Positions 34,375 to 44,227 of a DNA stretch of 64,000 bases are shown here, piece by piece; position 1 is the first letter of the stretch; every line of letters begins with the position of its first letter. The DNA is from Pontivivens insulae. GTDB lineage: Bacteria; Pseudomonadota; Alphaproteobacteria; Rhodobacterales; Rhodobacteraceae. Below the pieces are notes generated by a model. It was given only the letters and a program-made list of their open reading frames with translations, did no database searches and was not told the origin of the DNA. A program made the position numbers and the translations under genes. The stretch covers positions 744,001 through 808,000 of the forward strand of contig NZ_OMKW01000001.1 of assembly GCF_900302495.1 (NCBI RefSeq), given 5' to 3'.

Positions 34375-34423
34375 ATTGAGAACGCCTCGCAATAAGATTG
34401 ACTATTGAGAATGGTTTGCATTA
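34375..34423. promoter_or_regulatory. Duplicated operator-like element upstream of sitA
   Basis: ATTGAGAA-N6-GCAATA (34375-34394) is repeated 29 bases later as ATTGAGAA-N6-GCATTA (34404-34423). The second copy ends 40 bases before the sitA start, where a repressor would cover the promoter. In alphaproteobacteria the Mn-responsive Fur homologue Mur is the usual controller of sit operons and binds AT-rich sites containing TTTGCA-like halves; copy 2 includes TTTGCATTA. Assignment to Mur is inference. Confidence 0.6.
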
Positions 34424-34463
34424 ATGATGCCTCGATGTATTAGGATTCGACTGGAGTTGCTGA

Positions 34464-35357
34464 ATGATTGCGCGCGTTTCTGCATGTTCCCTTGCCCTGA
34501 CCCTGTCTGCTGGCATCGCATTTGCCGATGATCGGATGAAAGTGGTGACAACATTCACTGTCCTGGCCGACATGGCGTCAAACGTTGCCGGTGATGCGGC
34601 AGATGTCGTGTCCGTCACCAAGCCTGGGGCTGAGATCCACGGATATGAGCCGACGCCGCAGGATATTGTCGCAGCATTCGATGCGGATCTGATCCTGTGG
34701 AATGGCCTTAACCTCGAACTTTGGTTCGAGCAGTTCCTCAACAACCTCGGTGATGTTCCATCGGTCACCCTGACCGACGGCATTGATCCCATTGCGATCG
34801 GATCGGGCAGCTACGAGGGGTTGCCCAACCCCCACGCGTGGATGGGTCTCGATAATGCATTGATCTATATCGACAACATCGAAGCGGCTTTTATCGCCAA
34901 CGATCCTGACAACGCCGCAACCTACCGTGCGAACGCGGAATCCTATCGCGCTGAATTGCGCGCAACGCTTGAGCCACTGCGGGCGGCAATTGCGCAGGTG
35001 CCTGAGGGCCAGCGTTGGCTGGTGACATGTGAGGGGGCATTCAGCTATCTCGCGCGTGATTTCGGGCTTCAGGAACTTTATCTCTGGCCGATGAATGCCG
35101 ATCAGGTAGGGACACCTCAGCAGGTGCGCAGCGTGATCGATGGCGTGAGGGAAAACGCTATTCCGGTCGTCTTCTGTGAAAGCACTGTGAACACGGCCCC
35201 CGCCGAACAAGTCGCTCGTGAAACCGGTGTCGACTATGGCGGAGTGCTCTATGTCGATTCATTGAGTGAGCCTGATGGCCCGGTGCCCACCTACCTTGAT
35301 TTGCTGCGAGTCACGGTAAGCACGGTCACCGCGGGTCTTTTGGATGCGGTTGATTGA
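34464..35357 (+). CDS. sitA: Mn/Fe ABC transporter substrate-binding protein
   Basis: Cluster A-I metal-binding periplasmic protein of 297 residues with a signal peptide ending AFAD (about residue 21). Expected metal ligands are His in GAEIHGYEPTP, His in LPNPHAWMG, Glu in VTCEGAFSYLARDFGL, and an acidic residue near the C-terminus (ESTVN or VDSLSEPDG). It has no His-rich loop, which argues for manganese or iron (SitA/PsaA type) and against zinc (ZnuA type). First gene of sitABCD, with GGAG before the ATG and a duplicated operator-like element upstream. Confidence 0.92.
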   Translation: MIARVSACSLALTLSAGIAFADDRMKVVTTFTVLADMASNVAGDAADVVSVTKPGAEIHGYEPTPQDIVAAFDADLILWNGLNLELWFEQFLNNLGDVPSVTLTDGIDPIAIGSGSYEGLPNPHAWMGLDNALIYIDNIEAAFIANDPDNAATYRANAESYRAELRATLEPLRAAIAQVPEGQRWLVTCEGAFSYLARDFGLQELYLWPMNADQVGTPQQVRSVIDGVRENAIPVVFCESTVNTAPAEQVARETGVDYGGVLYVDSLSEPDGPVPTYLDLLRVTVSTVTAGLLDAVD

Positions 35358-35389
35358 TGCTGTGACATGAACTTGAGAGCCTGAACCCG

Positions 35390-36292
35390 ATGCCCAAAGA
35401 CCAGCAGGATAATGTTAAAGCGACGGCGCCAGTGGCGCGCGAAGGCGCTGGGCTGCTGGCTCGGGACGTGACGGTGACCTATCGCAATGGGCATACCGCC
35501 CTTTGGAATGCGAGCTTCGAGATACCGCGCGGTACAGTGACCGCCTTGGTTGGTGTGAACGGCGCGGGCAAATCGACCCTGTTCAAAGCGATCATGGGCT
35601 TTGTCCCAGCATCTTCAGGAAAGATCGAGGTACTGGGGCAGAGCGTGAAGCAGGCCCTCAGCAAAAACCTCGTTGCCTATGTTCCACAATCGGAGGAGGT
35701 CGACTGGACCTTCCCGGTGCTGGTCGAAGATGTGGTGATGATGGGGCGATACGGGCATATGGGCTTTTTGCGTCGCCCACGCACCGCAGATCATGCTGCC
35801 GTTGAGCAGGCGCTGAAACGCGTCAATATGCAGGACTACCGACATCGTCAGATCGGTGAGTTATCGGGGGGGCAGCGCAAGAGGGTCTTTCTTGCCCGCG
35901 CGCTTGCGCAAAACGGCCAGGTGATCCTGCTTGATGAGCCGTTCACGGGCGTCGATGTGACGACAGAAGAGCAGATCATCGCTCTGTTGGGGGAGTTGCG
36001 GGCGGAAGGCCGCGTTATGCTTGTCTCCACGCACAACCTTGGCTCGGTCCCTGAGTTCTGTGATCGCACGGTCCTCGTCAAGGGGACGGTGTTAAGCCAC
36101 GGACCGACCGAAACGACGTTCACCCGGGAAAACCTTGAGGCCGCATTTGGCGGCGTGTTGCGTCACTTCACGCTGGGCGGTGAGGCCTTGCACGATGATG
36201 AGGATGCGCGTGCCGTCACGATCTTTACCGATGATGAGCGGCCTTTCGTTCAATATGGCGACAAGACCCAGATCACGGAACCAAAGACGTGA
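35390..36292 (+). CDS. sitB: Mn/Fe ABC transporter ATP-binding protein
   Basis: ATPase of 300 residues. Walker A is GVNGAGKST near residue 63, the Q-loop region is [15 protein letters not shown], the signature is [15 protein letters not shown] near residue 160, Walker B is [12 protein letters not shown], and the switch His is in STHNL. The C-terminus carries the extension often seen in SitB ([17 protein letters not shown]). It follows sitA by 32 bases and overlaps sitC by 4 bases. Confidence 0.94.
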   Translation: MPKDQQDNVKATAPVAREGAGLLARDVTVTYRNGHTALWNASFEIPRGTVTALVGVNGAGKSTLFKAIMGFVPASSGKIEVLGQSVKQALSKNLVAYVPQSEEVDWTFPVLVEDVVMMGRYGHMGFLRRPRTADHAAVEQALKRVNMQDYRHRQIGELSGGQRKRVFLARALAQNGQVILLDEPFTGVDVTTEEQIIALLGELRAEGRVMLVSTHNLGSVPEFCDRTVLVKGTVLSHGPTETTFTRENLEAAFGGVLRHFTLGGEALHDDEDARAVTIFTDDERPFVQYGDKTQITEPKT

Positions 36293-37161
36293 TCGATCTT
36301 TTGGTCGAGCCGTTCAGCTACGGCTACATGACGAACGCGATGTGGGTGTCGGCCTTGGTTGGCACGGTTTGCGCCTTTCTGTCTGCATATCTGATGCTGA
36401 AAGGTTGGTCGCTAATTGGGGACGCGCTCTCCCATTCGGTCGTGCCGGGCGTGGCCGGGGCCTATATGCTGGGCTTGCCCTTCGCCTTGGGGGCGTTCCT
36501 GGCGGGGGGATTGGCGGCAGGTGCGATGCTGTTCCTCTCCGAACGCTCTGGGCTGAAAGTGGACGTTGTCATCGGCCTGATCTTCACCAGTTTCTTCGGA
36601 CTAGGTCTTTTCCTGATTTCCATTAATCCGATTTCGGTTTCCATACAGACGATAACCATGGGCAACATCCTTGCGATCACGCCAGAGGATACGCTTCAGC
36701 TGGCGATCATCGGGTTTGTCTCACTGATCGTACTGCTCGCGAAATGGAAGGATCTGATGGTGACGTTCTTTGATGAGAGCCATGCCAGAACCATCGGTCT
36801 GCGCCCTCAACTCCTGAAGGCCGTCTTTTTCATCTTGCTGTCGGCATCCGTCGTCGCGGCCATGCAGACCGTTGGCGCATTTCTGGTGATTGCGATGGTC
36901 GTAACGCCGGGTGCGACGGCGTACCTGCTCTGCGACCGGTTTCCGCGGTTGATTGTCACCTCTGTCACGATTGGGGCCGTTACAAGTTTCTTCGGGGCCT
37001 ATCTCAGCTATTTCGTGGACGGCGCGACGGGTGGTGTCATCGTCAGTCTTCAGACACTTGTTTTCCTGCTCGCCTTCGTTCTCGCGCCAAAGCATGGTCT
37101 TCTGGCGCAAAAACGAAAGGCGCGGGCCGCCTTGCGAGACATCGGGGCGGGGGCAGCCTGA
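36289..37161 (+). CDS. sitC: Mn/Fe ABC transporter permease C
   Basis: ABC-3 type permease of 290 residues with eight or more membrane helices. The family pattern [18 protein letters not shown] near residue 35 and [12 protein letters not shown] (cytoplasmic coupling region) are present. GTG start at 36289 with a 4-base overlap with sitB (GTGA). It ends sharing a base with the sitD start. It forms a heterodimer with SitD, judged from the operon. Confidence 0.93.
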   Translation: MIDLLVEPFSYGYMTNAMWVSALVGTVCAFLSAYLMLKGWSLIGDALSHSVVPGVAGAYMLGLPFALGAFLAGGLAAGAMLFLSERSGLKVDVVIGLIFTSFFGLGLFLISINPISVSIQTITMGNILAITPEDTLQLAIIGFVSLIVLLAKWKDLMVTFFDESHARTIGLRPQLLKAVFFILLSASVVAAMQTVGAFLVIAMVVTPGATAYLLCDRFPRLIVTSVTIGAVTSFFGAYLSYFVDGATGGVIVSLQTLVFLLAFVLAPKHGLLAQKRKARAALRDIGAGAA

Positions 37162-38000
37162 TGGAACTGGAGTGGCTCCTTCTTCCGTTTCGGTTTCCGT
37201 TCATGCAGAACGCGTTCCTGATCTCCCTGATCGTTTCGATACCAACGGCCCTGCTCTCTTGCTTTCTCGTGATGAAGGGATGGGCGCTGATGGGGGACGC
37301 GGTTAGCCATGCGGTGCTGCCCGGAATCGTGTTGGCCTACATACTTGGCCTTCCCTTGCTTATCGGTGCTTTTGTGGCGGGTATGACCTGCGCGGTTGCA
37401 ACAGGCTATCTGGCCGAGAACAGCCGGGTGAAACAGGACACCGTCATGGGGGTGGTGTTTTCCGGCATGTTTGGTGTCGGTCTAGTCCTGTACACTTCAA
37501 TCGAAACGAGCATGCATCTGGACCACATCCTGTTCGGCAACATGTTGGGAGTCGATCGGGCGGAGCTTTGGACAGCCGGTATCATAGCTGTGTTGGTTGG
37601 CGGTGCTCTTGTGATGAAGTGGCGCGACTTGTTGCTGCACAGCTTTGACCCAGCACAGGCGCGGGCCTCTGGCTTGGCTGTTGGGTGGCTGCACTATGGC
37701 TTGCTCGCTGCCCTCTCATTGACAATTGTCGCGACGCTAAGCGCCGTTGGCCTGATCCTCGCCATCGGCCTGTTGATTGCGCCGGGGGCGATTGCATTTC
37801 TGCTGGTTCGGACTTTTGCGCGGATGCTGTGGGTGTCCGTTATAATCTGCATGTTCGCCATGGTGGCCGGGACGTATGCCAGCTTCTTTCTCAACAGCGC
37901 ACCGGCGCCGACGATCGTGCTGATCCTAACCGCCATGTTCATCTTCGCCTTTGTCCGCCGTCAGGTGTTGACCCGTCGCGCGGCGCTGAGGGCGGTCTAG
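37161..38000 (+). CDS. sitD: Mn/Fe ABC transporter permease D
   Basis: Second ABC-3 permease, 279 residues, with about eight helices. It has MKGWALMGDAVSHAVLPGI near residue 35 and DPAQARASGLAVGWLHYGLL, the paralogous counterparts of the SitC motifs. The ATG lies in TGATG with the sitC stop. Its 3' end overlaps the convergent choV gene by 4 bases, so there is no space for an intrinsic terminator between them. Confidence 0.93.
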   Translation: MELEWLLLPFRFPFMQNAFLISLIVSIPTALLSCFLVMKGWALMGDAVSHAVLPGIVLAYILGLPLLIGAFVAGMTCAVATGYLAENSRVKQDTVMGVVFSGMFGVGLVLYTSIETSMHLDHILFGNMLGVDRAELWTAGIIAVLVGGALVMKWRDLLLHSFDPAQARASGLAVGWLHYGLLAALSLTIVATLSAVGLILAIGLLIAPGAIAFLLVRTFARMLWVSVIICMFAMVAGTYASFFLNSAPAPTIVLILTAMFIFAFVRRQVLTRRAALRAV

Positions 38001-39004
38001 CGATTCAAGGATTGCAGCGTGTCGTGCGCCGTTACGACACCAACTGTTTCGCCACCATCCACGACGGTTAGCGCGGGCACGTCCGCGAGCTGCTCCATGA
38101 TATCGCTGAGCGGCGTGTCCGGTTCAACGGCAGGTCCAGTTCCTTGTCCCGGCTGCATCACATCCTGTGCGGTCAACACGCCGAGCGGGTTCATGTGGGC
38201 AACGAAATCCTGAACATAGGCATTCACTGGGTTGCGGATAATGTCGCGCGGTGTTCCGCATTGCACGATCCGTCCCCCTTCCATGATTGCGATCCGGTCG
38301 CCCAGTTTGAAAGCTTCATCCAGATCATGGCTCACGAAGATAATTGTCCGTCCCAAGCGCTGCTGAAGTTCCAAAAGTTCGTCCTGCAGCCGGGTGCGGA
38401 TCAGCGGGTCGAGCGCGGAAAAGGGTTCGTCCATCAGTAGAATCGGCGCCGGGGTCGCGAAGGCGCGCGCAAGACCGACGCGCTGCTGCATGCCGCCCGA
38501 AAGCTCACCCACCTTTCGGTCCGCCCAATCGGTCAGGCCAACAAGGTCAAGTTGCGTGCGCACCTTCTCTGACCGCTCTTCCTTTGACAGGCCAGAAACC
38601 TCAAGACCGAAGCCGACATTCTCCGCAACGTTGCGCCATGGAAGCAGGCCGAATTGCTGAAACACCATCGACACGCACTCACGTCTTACACGTCTCAGGT
38701 CCGGCGTCGCTGCGCCAGTGACATTGCACGTCCAGTCCCCGTCGGTGACAGTCACGGAACCGCGCACGACGGGGTTCAGGCCGTTGACTGCGCGCAACAG
38801 CGTTGACTTGCCCGAGCCGGAAAGCCCCATCAGAACGAGGATTTCACCCTGTGCGACATCAAGGTCGCAGTTGTGGACCCCTAGAATTTGGCCCGTCCTC
38901 TCCTGAATTTCAGCCCGTTCAAGCCCCTGATCCATGAGAGGAAGTGCATCTTGCGGCCGATTCCCGAAGACGATGTTGACGTTGTCGAAGCGAACCGCAC
39001 TCAT
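37997..39004 (-). CDS. choV: Choline/betaine ABC transporter ATP-binding protein
   Basis: ATPase of 335 residues of the ProV/ChoV group. VNIVFGNRPQDALPLMDQGL at the N-terminus is typical of ChoV. Walker A is GLSGSGKST near residue 60, the signature is LSGGMQQRVGLARAF, Walker B is ILLMDEPFSALDP, and the switch His is in VSHDLDEA. The last ~60 residues resemble one CBS-like half (TVVDGGETVGVVTAHDTLQS), which in relatives helps sense ionic strength. It overlaps choW by 4 bases. Confidence 0.94.
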   Translation of the reverse strand: MSAVRFDNVNIVFGNRPQDALPLMDQGLERAEIQERTGQILGVHNCDLDVAQGEILVLMGLSGSGKSTLLRAVNGLNPVVRGSVTVTDGDWTCNVTGAATPDLRRVRRECVSMVFQQFGLLPWRNVAENVGFGLEVSGLSKEERSEKVRTQLDLVGLTDWADRKVGELSGGMQQRVGLARAFATPAPILLMDEPFSALDPLIRTRLQDELLELQQRLGRTIIFVSHDLDEAFKLGDRIAIMEGGRIVQCGTPRDIIRNPVNAYVQDFVAHMNPLGVLTAQDVMQPGQGTGPAVEPDTPLSDIMEQLADVPALTVVDGGETVGVVTAHDTLQSLNR

Positions 39005-39840
39005 TTCTCGTCCTTTCCGATCCGAAGCATCCGGTCGAGCAGGACCGCCACAACCACGATGACAAAGCCGCTCTCGAACCCAAGTTGGGTATTCACGGTG
39101 TTCAGAGCGCGCACGACGGGAACGCCGAGCCCGTCCGCCCCGACAAGGGCCGCGATCACAACCATGGAGAGGGAGAGCATGATCGTCTGGTTCAGGCCAG
39201 CCATGATTTGCGGAAGCGCATAGGGCAACTCAACCTTCCATAGCTTTTGCCTGCCCGTTGCGCCGAAGGCATCAGCGGCCTCCAGCAACGCCTTCGGTGT
39301 TGAAGCCACGCCAAGGGCCGTCAGACGGATGGGTGCCGGCAGTACGAAGATCACGGTGGCAATCAATCCGGGCACCATTCCGATCCCGAAAAAGACGATT
39401 GCCGGGATAAGATATACAAAGGTTGGGAGCGTCTGCATCAGGTCGAGGACTGGCCGCATCGCGGCGTTCAGACGTGGCCGATGTGCCGCAGCGATGCCAA
39501 TCGGAACACCGATGCCCATGCAGACCACACAGGCCGAAAGGACAAGTGTGAGGCTTTCGGTCGTTTCTTCCCAGTAGTCCTGATTGAGAATGAACAGGAA
39601 TCCCACCAGAACCAGCAGACAGGTTTTCCAGTTGCGCTGGATGGCCCATGTCAGGCCAACGAATAGCGCGATGATGATCAGCGGATGTGGCGTCTGAAAC
39701 AGCCAGAGCAGGCCATCGATCAAGGCTTCCATCGCGACGGCAATGGCATCAAAAATAAAGCCCAGATTGTCGCGCATCCAGTCGAACATGTCCCGCGCGG
39801 TCTTGCCCACGGGGATCTTGTTTTCGGTCAGCCAGTCCAA
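39001..39840 (-). CDS. choW: Choline/betaine ABC transporter permease
   Basis: Permease of 279 residues with about six helices (ProW/ChoW group). The EAA-like cytoplasmic loop is LEAADAFGATGRQKLWKVEL near residue 190, followed by PQIMAGLNQTIMLSLSMVV. The conserved N-terminus DWLTENKIPVGK begins at a TTG codon (39840); no ATG or GTG is available there, so TTG appears to be the real start and may lower expression relative to choX. It overlaps choV by 4 bases. Confidence 0.92.
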   Translation of the reverse strand: MDWLTENKIPVGKTARDMFDWMRDNLGFIFDAIAVAMEALIDGLLWLFQTPHPLIIIALFVGLTWAIQRNWKTCLLVLVGFLFILNQDYWEETTESLTLVLSACVVCMGIGVPIGIAAAHRPRLNAAMRPVLDLMQTLPTFVYLIPAIVFFGIGMVPGLIATVIFVLPAPIRLTALGVASTPKALLEAADAFGATGRQKLWKVELPYALPQIMAGLNQTIMLSLSMVVIAALVGADGLGVPVVRALNTVNTQLGFESGFVIVVVAVLLDRMLRIGKDEK

Positions 39841-39882
39841 GTGCGCACCTGCCTAATATGTTTGAGGGGAAGTGTGGTCGGA

Positions 39883-39900
39883 CGCCCCTCTTACGGGGCG
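39883..39900 (-). promoter_or_regulatory. Intercistronic hairpin between choX and choW
   Basis: CGCCCC (39883-39888) pairs with GGGGCG (39895-39900) in the 70-base gap after choX. There is no T-run. Hairpins here commonly stabilise the binding-protein mRNA and lower permease expression in ABC operons; that role is inferred. Confidence 0.5.
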
Positions 39901-39910
39901 CCCAGTCAAA

Positions 39911-40846
39911 TCAGAGGCCCAGCGCTTCGTTGACGGAGGCCATGGCATCTCCGCCATCCAGGGTCGTCACGCCGTCGAGCCATCCGGTCAGAATGGCCGG
40001 GTTAGCCTGAAGCCATGCGGTGGCAGCTTCATCGGGGCTTTCGCCATCGTTGAGGATTGCGCCCATGATCTCGTTTTCCATCTCAAGGGAGAAGGCGAGG
40101 TTCGTCAGCAGCGCGCCAACATTCGGGCAGGTCTCGACGTAGCCGGCGGTCGTGTTGGTGAAGACTGTTGCGCCGCCCAGATTCGGGCCAAACCAATCGT
40201 CACCGCCGGTCAGATAAGACATCTCGAAATTCGCATTCATCGGGTGGGGTTCCCAGCCGAGGAAGACAATCGGTTCATCACGGTCAGACTTACGGTCAAC
40301 CTGGGCAAGCATCCCCTGTTCGGAGCTTTCGACCACCTCGAAGTCCGACAGGCCAAACGCGTCTGCTGCGATCATATCCATGATCAGACGGTTGCCGTCA
40401 TTTCCGGGTTCGATGCCGTAAATTTCGCTGTCCAATGCATCGGCATGGGTCGCGATGTCCGCGAAATCCGCAATCCCAAGTGCTGCTGCTGCCGCGTTGA
40501 CGGCCAGGGTATACTTCGCACCTTCGAGGTTCGCGCGGACCGTATCCACGGTGCCCGCCTCGCGATAGGAAGCGATGTCACCTTCCATCGTCGGCATCCA
40601 GTTACCCAAGAATACGTCGACGTCACCCTCTGCGAGGGATGCATAGGTCACGGGAACAGACAGAAGCTTCACGTCGACTTCGTATCCAAGGGCCTCAAGG
40701 ACGACCTGAGTCGCAGCGGTGGTCGCCGTAATATCAGTCCATCCCACGTCTGAGAATGTCACTTCGCCGCAAGCGGCATGGCCATCTGCGAGGGCAGCGC
40801 CGGCGACTAGGCTAAGGGCAAGGGCACTGGTCATCGTGCGGATCAT
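39911..40846 (-). CDS. choX: Choline ABC transporter substrate-binding protein
   Basis: Periplasmic binding protein of 311 residues with a signal peptide ending GAALAD. ChoX-like segments are CGEVTFSDVGWTDITATTAA, VFLGNWMPTMEGD, YGIEPGNDGNRLIMDMI and FLGWEPHPMNANF; the Trp and Tyr residues form the choline cage in known ChoX. Unlike the three tandem binding proteins near 24-27 kb, it has PGNDGN instead of an acidic DxDxDG loop. AGGAGG precedes the ATG, which is the third in-frame choice. First gene of choXWV, divergent from betI. Confidence 0.95.
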   Translation of the reverse strand: MIRTMTSALALSLVAGAALADGHAACGEVTFSDVGWTDITATTAATQVVLEALGYEVDVKLLSVPVTYASLAEGDVDVFLGNWMPTMEGDIASYREAGTVDTVRANLEGAKYTLAVNAAAAALGIADFADIATHADALDSEIYGIEPGNDGNRLIMDMIAADAFGLSDFEVVESSEQGMLAQVDRKSDRDEPIVFLGWEPHPMNANFEMSYLTGGDDWFGPNLGGATVFTNTTAGYVETCPNVGALLTNLAFSLEMENEIMGAILNDGESPDEAATAWLQANPAILTGWLDGVTTLDGGDAMASVNEALGL

Positions 40847-40871
40847 CGGAAAACCTCCTGCGGTCTTTTTG

Positions 40872-40891
40872 TTGATTGACGAGTCAATCAA
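40872..40891. promoter_or_regulatory. BetI operator candidate
   Basis: TTGATTGACGAGTCAATCAA is a perfect palindrome (8-bp arms, 4-base centre) in the 94-base spacer between choX and betI. Its ATTGA/TCAAT halves agree with the type of site known for BetI repressors. Its position, 25 bases before the choX start and 49 before betI, would let one bound repressor control both transcripts. Confidence 0.75.
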
Positions 40892-40940
40892 AACGGTTCA
40901 ACTGGTTTTTGCAAGCGTAGTGTAGGTGGAGAGCGAACAA

Positions 40941-41510
40941 ATGCCAAAGGTTGGAATGGAAGCCCCGCGCAGGGCTGCGTTGGTCCAGGCGACGGTTGCC
41001 GAGGTCGGTGCCGCAGGCTCGCTAGACGTCTCCGTTGCTCAGATCGCGCGACGGGCGGGCATGTCATCCGCTTTGGCGCATCACTATTTCGGTTCCAAGC
41101 AACGCATTTTTTCTGCCGCGATGCGCTACATCCTGACGGCATACGGAAACTCGGTCCGCGCGCGCCTTGCCGTTGCGGCCACACCGCGCGAGCGGGTCGA
41201 GGCGATTGTGGCGGCCAGTCTGGATGCGGAGCAGTTTGCCGCGCAGACGGTTTCAGCCTGGCTGCAATTTTATGTGTATGCGCAGACTGAGCCAGAGGCG
41301 GCTCGGCTTTTGTCGATCTATATCCGACGGCTGCGCTCGAACCTTGTCCATGCGCTGAAGCCAGATTTCGGAGATGCTGCACATGACACGGCCGAAGGCG
41401 TTGCCGCACTGATCGATGGCTTCTACATTCGGCACGCATTGCGCGGCGCGACGCCCGATGCCCGACAAATGCAGCGGATTATTGCGTCCTACCTCGATGG
41501 AGCAGCGTGA
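40941..41510 (+). CDS. betI: Choline-responsive repressor BetI
   Basis: TetR-family repressor of 189 residues. The helix-turn-helix [20 protein letters not shown] and the preceding [14 protein letters not shown] are characteristic of BetI, as is FYIRHALRG in the C-terminal ligand domain. BetI releases DNA when choline is present. The ATG at 40941 is preceded by GGAGAG; an upstream in-frame GTG is not needed. Divergent from choX, with a perfect palindrome between, and overlapping betA (TGATG). Confidence 0.93.
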   Translation: MPKVGMEAPRRAALVQATVAEVGAAGSLDVSVAQIARRAGMSSALAHHYFGSKQRIFSAAMRYILTAYGNSVRARLAVAATPRERVEAIVAASLDAEQFAAQTVSAWLQFYVYAQTEPEAARLLSIYIRRLRSNLVHALKPDFGDAAHDTAEGVAALIDGFYIRHALRGATPDARQMQRIIASYLDGAA

Positions 41511-43159
41511 TGAGCATGGAGGCAGATTACGTAATCGTCGGGTCCGGTTCTGCAGGATCCGCGATGGCCTTTCGACTGGCCGAGGCGGGAAAGTCCGTCA
41601 TCGTGATTGAGGCGGGCGGAACCGACGCAGGACCTCTGATCCAGATGCCCGCGGCTCTGAGCTATCCCATGAATATGCCGATATATGATTGGGGCTACAC
41701 GACCGAGCCGGAACCGCATCTGAACAATCGGCGGTTGGCTGCGCCGCGTGGCAAAGTTCTGGGCGGATCATCGTCAATTAACGGGATGGTCTATGTGCGC
41801 GGGCATGCCCGCGACTACGACCACTGGGCTGAAAGTGGCGCGGATGGTTGGGCCTATGCGGACGTGTTGCCCTACTTCAAGCGAATGGAGGGTTGGACCG
41901 CGGGTGAGAGTGATTGGCGGGGAAAAGACGGCCCGCTGACCGTCAGCCGCGGACCCAGAACAAACCCGCTATTCCATGCATTTGTCGAAGCGGGCGCGCA
42001 GGCAGGCTTTGAGACCACCGACGACTATAATGGTGAGAAACAGGAAGGTTTCGGCGCCATGGAGGCGACGATCCGAAAGGGACGGCGTTGGTCGGCAGCA
42101 AAAGCCTATCTGGAACCTGCCAAGAAAACCGGGCACTGCACCGTCCTGCGCGGTCTTGCCGAGAAAGTGGTCATCGAACAGGGGCGTGCCCGGGGCGTGG
42201 CTGTCGCCCGCTCGGGTCGCACCGATGTCGTGCGCGCGCGCGAGGAGGTGATCCTTGCCGCTTCTGCTTTCAACTCGCCAAAACTGTTGATGCTGTCTGG
42301 CATCGGCCCAGCCGCCCATCTGGCAGAGCATGATATTGAGGTTATCGCGGATCGGCCCGGCGTCGGCTCGAACCTTCAGGATCATCTGGAGTTCTATGTT
42401 CAGCAGGCCTGCACTCAACCAATCACGCTCTATAAGCACTGGAACCTGTTCTCAAAGGCGATTTTGGGGGCACAGTGGCTTTTCACCGGCACTGGATTGG
42501 GTGCATCCAACCAATTCGAAAGCGCGGCGTTCCTGCGATCCAAACCCGGTGTCGAGTATCCTGACATCCAATATCACTTCCTGCCCTTCGCCGTGCGGTA
42601 TGACGGAAAGGCCGCAGCAGAGGGGCATGGGTATCAAGCCCATGTCGGACCGATGCGCGCACGCTCTCGCGGTACTGTCCGGTTGCGGGATGCAACTGCA
42701 ACGGCAGCACCGGTGATCCAGTTTAACTATCTCGACAACGAAGAGGATCGCGCCGACTTTCGCCACTGTATCAGGCTGACGCGCGAGATTTTTGCACAGC
42801 CTGCCTTTGACCCCTATCGCGGCAAGGAGATCAAGCCAGGCGCCTCCGTTCAAAGCGATGATGAGATTGACGCGGTGATCGCCGAGCATGCCGAGAGTGC
42901 CTATCACCCCTGTGGCACTGCAAAGATGGGGCGGCGGGATGATCCAATGGCGGTGGTTGATGCTGATTGCAAAGTCATCGGCGTAGACGGCCTACGTCTT
43001 GCCGATAGCTCGATTTTTCCGCGAGTGCCGAACGGCAATCTGAATGGCCCATCTATCATGGTTGGCGAAAAGGCCGCGGACCACATTTTGGGACGCAAGT
43101 TGGCCCGATCCAATGCGCAGCCATGGATCAACCCACGCTGGCAGGACAGTGATCGCTAA
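41510..43159 (+). CDS. betA: Choline dehydrogenase
   Basis: GMC-family flavoprotein of 549 residues that oxidises choline to betaine aldehyde at the membrane. The FAD Rossmann motif is [20 protein letters not shown] at the N-terminus. GMC signatures follow: [20 protein letters not shown] near residue 82 and [18 protein letters not shown] near residue 260. The active-site His/Asn region is [10 protein letters not shown] near residue 465 and [19 protein letters not shown]. The ATG shares a base with the betI stop. A betB gene for the next step is not beside it. Confidence 0.95.
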   Translation: MSMEADYVIVGSGSAGSAMAFRLAEAGKSVIVIEAGGTDAGPLIQMPAALSYPMNMPIYDWGYTTEPEPHLNNRRLAAPRGKVLGGSSSINGMVYVRGHARDYDHWAESGADGWAYADVLPYFKRMEGWTAGESDWRGKDGPLTVSRGPRTNPLFHAFVEAGAQAGFETTDDYNGEKQEGFGAMEATIRKGRRWSAAKAYLEPAKKTGHCTVLRGLAEKVVIEQGRARGVAVARSGRTDVVRAREEVILAASAFNSPKLLMLSGIGPAAHLAEHDIEVIADRPGVGSNLQDHLEFYVQQACTQPITLYKHWNLFSKAILGAQWLFTGTGLGASNQFESAAFLRSKPGVEYPDIQYHFLPFAVRYDGKAAAEGHGYQAHVGPMRARSRGTVRLRDATATAAPVIQFNYLDNEEDRADFRHCIRLTREIFAQPAFDPYRGKEIKPGASVQSDDEIDAVIAEHAESAYHPCGTAKMGRRDDPMAVVDADCKVIGVDGLRLADSSIFPRVPNGNLNGPSIMVGEKAADHILGRKLARSNAQPWINPRWQDSDR

Positions 43160-43626
43160 GGCTGAATGATATTTGGCCCGGTCCGAAAGTAGCTGACATT
43201 CTTCGTGACCAGATGATCTGGCGCAATTCGGATCAGCCGTCCGTCCGGATCATCGATGGCAGCTATGTTGTCGATGAACCATGGGTTCCATGTTGTTGGG
43301 TCTGGGCCAAGATATCTCGCCAACAAACGTCGGAACCGCGCCGCATCCATCGGAAGAACATCTGCGCGACCGCGTAGGCCGAGATGCAGGAGGATACCTT
43401 CTTCAGCGTCGAACTCTGTGATCGTTACGGCACAAACAGGCTGGACCCCGAGGCGTTTCAGAAAACTGCTGGACAGATCACCGATCGTCCAGAAAGCTCC
43501 CTCCTCCCAAAGAAACCAGACTGGACTGCCAAAGGCGGCACCACCCGCTCCGCTGGTGGCCAAATGGGCCATTAGTGGGCGCGCAAACAAGATATCTGGA
43601 TCGAAATCCTGCTGTTCGCTGGGCAT
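43156..43626 (-). CDS. PPOX-fold flavin-binding family protein
   Basis: A 156-residue protein of the split-barrel, pyridoxamine-phosphate-oxidase-like superfamily. [36 protein letters not shown] and [20 protein letters not shown] are its typical beta strands. Members bind FMN, F420 or heme; the ligand here is unclear. It follows the pqiC-like gene with a TGATG overlap, so it is transcribed with the Pqi operon although its function seems unrelated. Its 3' end overlaps betA by 4 bases. Confidence 0.78.
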   Translation of the reverse strand: MPSEQQDFDPDILFARPLMAHLATSGAGGAAFGSPVWFLWEEGAFWTIGDLSSSFLKRLGVQPVCAVTITEFDAEEGILLHLGLRGRADVLPMDAARFRRLLARYLGPDPTTWNPWFIDNIAAIDDPDGRLIRIAPDHLVTKNVSYFRTGPNIIQP

Positions 43627-44216
43627 CAGCGGCGTCCGAGGTCGCGGGTGGTTACACCGGCCAGATCCGTTGTAATCAGTGTTGCCAGTTCCTCAATTGC
43701 GCGTGCCTGCGCTGATGCAATACCGCCGGCCCCAACACTCGTCACTGGCAGGCTGAGATCGAAGGCGCGGGCGCGTTCGTAGCTGCCGCGATCCTCTGCT
43801 ACGATGAAATATTGTCCCTCAAAATCCAGCACGCCGCCCGGTGCGCCAAGAATGCGAGATACCTGAACATTGACGCTCAGTTCCGCGCGGCTCAGCAAAG
43901 GCCAAGGCTCTGCTGCTACCGCAGTTTGGGGAAGTGCACGGGCCAGAGTTTCGGCCAGCCGCAGGGTCAAGGCGCGCGGGGGCAGATCGGCCCAAAGCAG
44001 GCTGTCGAGGATTTCAACGGTCCCGTTCTCCCCAAGGATCGCGACTTCCTCACCCTCTGCGTAGTAGGGCAGAGAGATTTCGCGGATCTCGACACTGCGC
44101 GCGACAGTCACCCCGCCGGTCATAGGCTGTGCGCCGGGCAACAGCAGCCGAGGATCGGGCGGAGACGTGCACGCACCAAGCGCGAGAACGCAAAGGATCA
44201 AGAGGGGACGGATCAT
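43626..44216 (-). CDS. pqiC: PqiC-like lipoprotein (ABC-transport auxiliary)
   Basis: A 196-residue lipoprotein with a lipobox LGAC (Cys about residue 16). The rest matches the ABC-type transport auxiliary lipoprotein family, PqiC in E. coli: TVARSVEIREISLPYYAEGE, ILDSLLWADLPPRALTLRLA and DFEGQYFIVAEDRGSYERA. PqiC anchors the periplasmic PqiB bridge to the outer membrane. It stands 11 bases after the pqiB-like gene in the same operon. Confidence 0.88.
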   Translation of the reverse strand: MIRPLLILCVLALGACTSPPDPRLLLPGAQPMTGGVTVARSVEIREISLPYYAEGEEVAILGENGTVEILDSLLWADLPPRALTLRLAETLARALPQTAVAAEPWPLLSRAELSVNVQVSRILGAPGGVLDFEGQYFIVAEDRGSYERARAFDLSLPVTSVGAGGIASAQARAIEELATLITTDLAGVTTRDLGRR

Positions 44217-44227
44217 GGAAATTCTCC

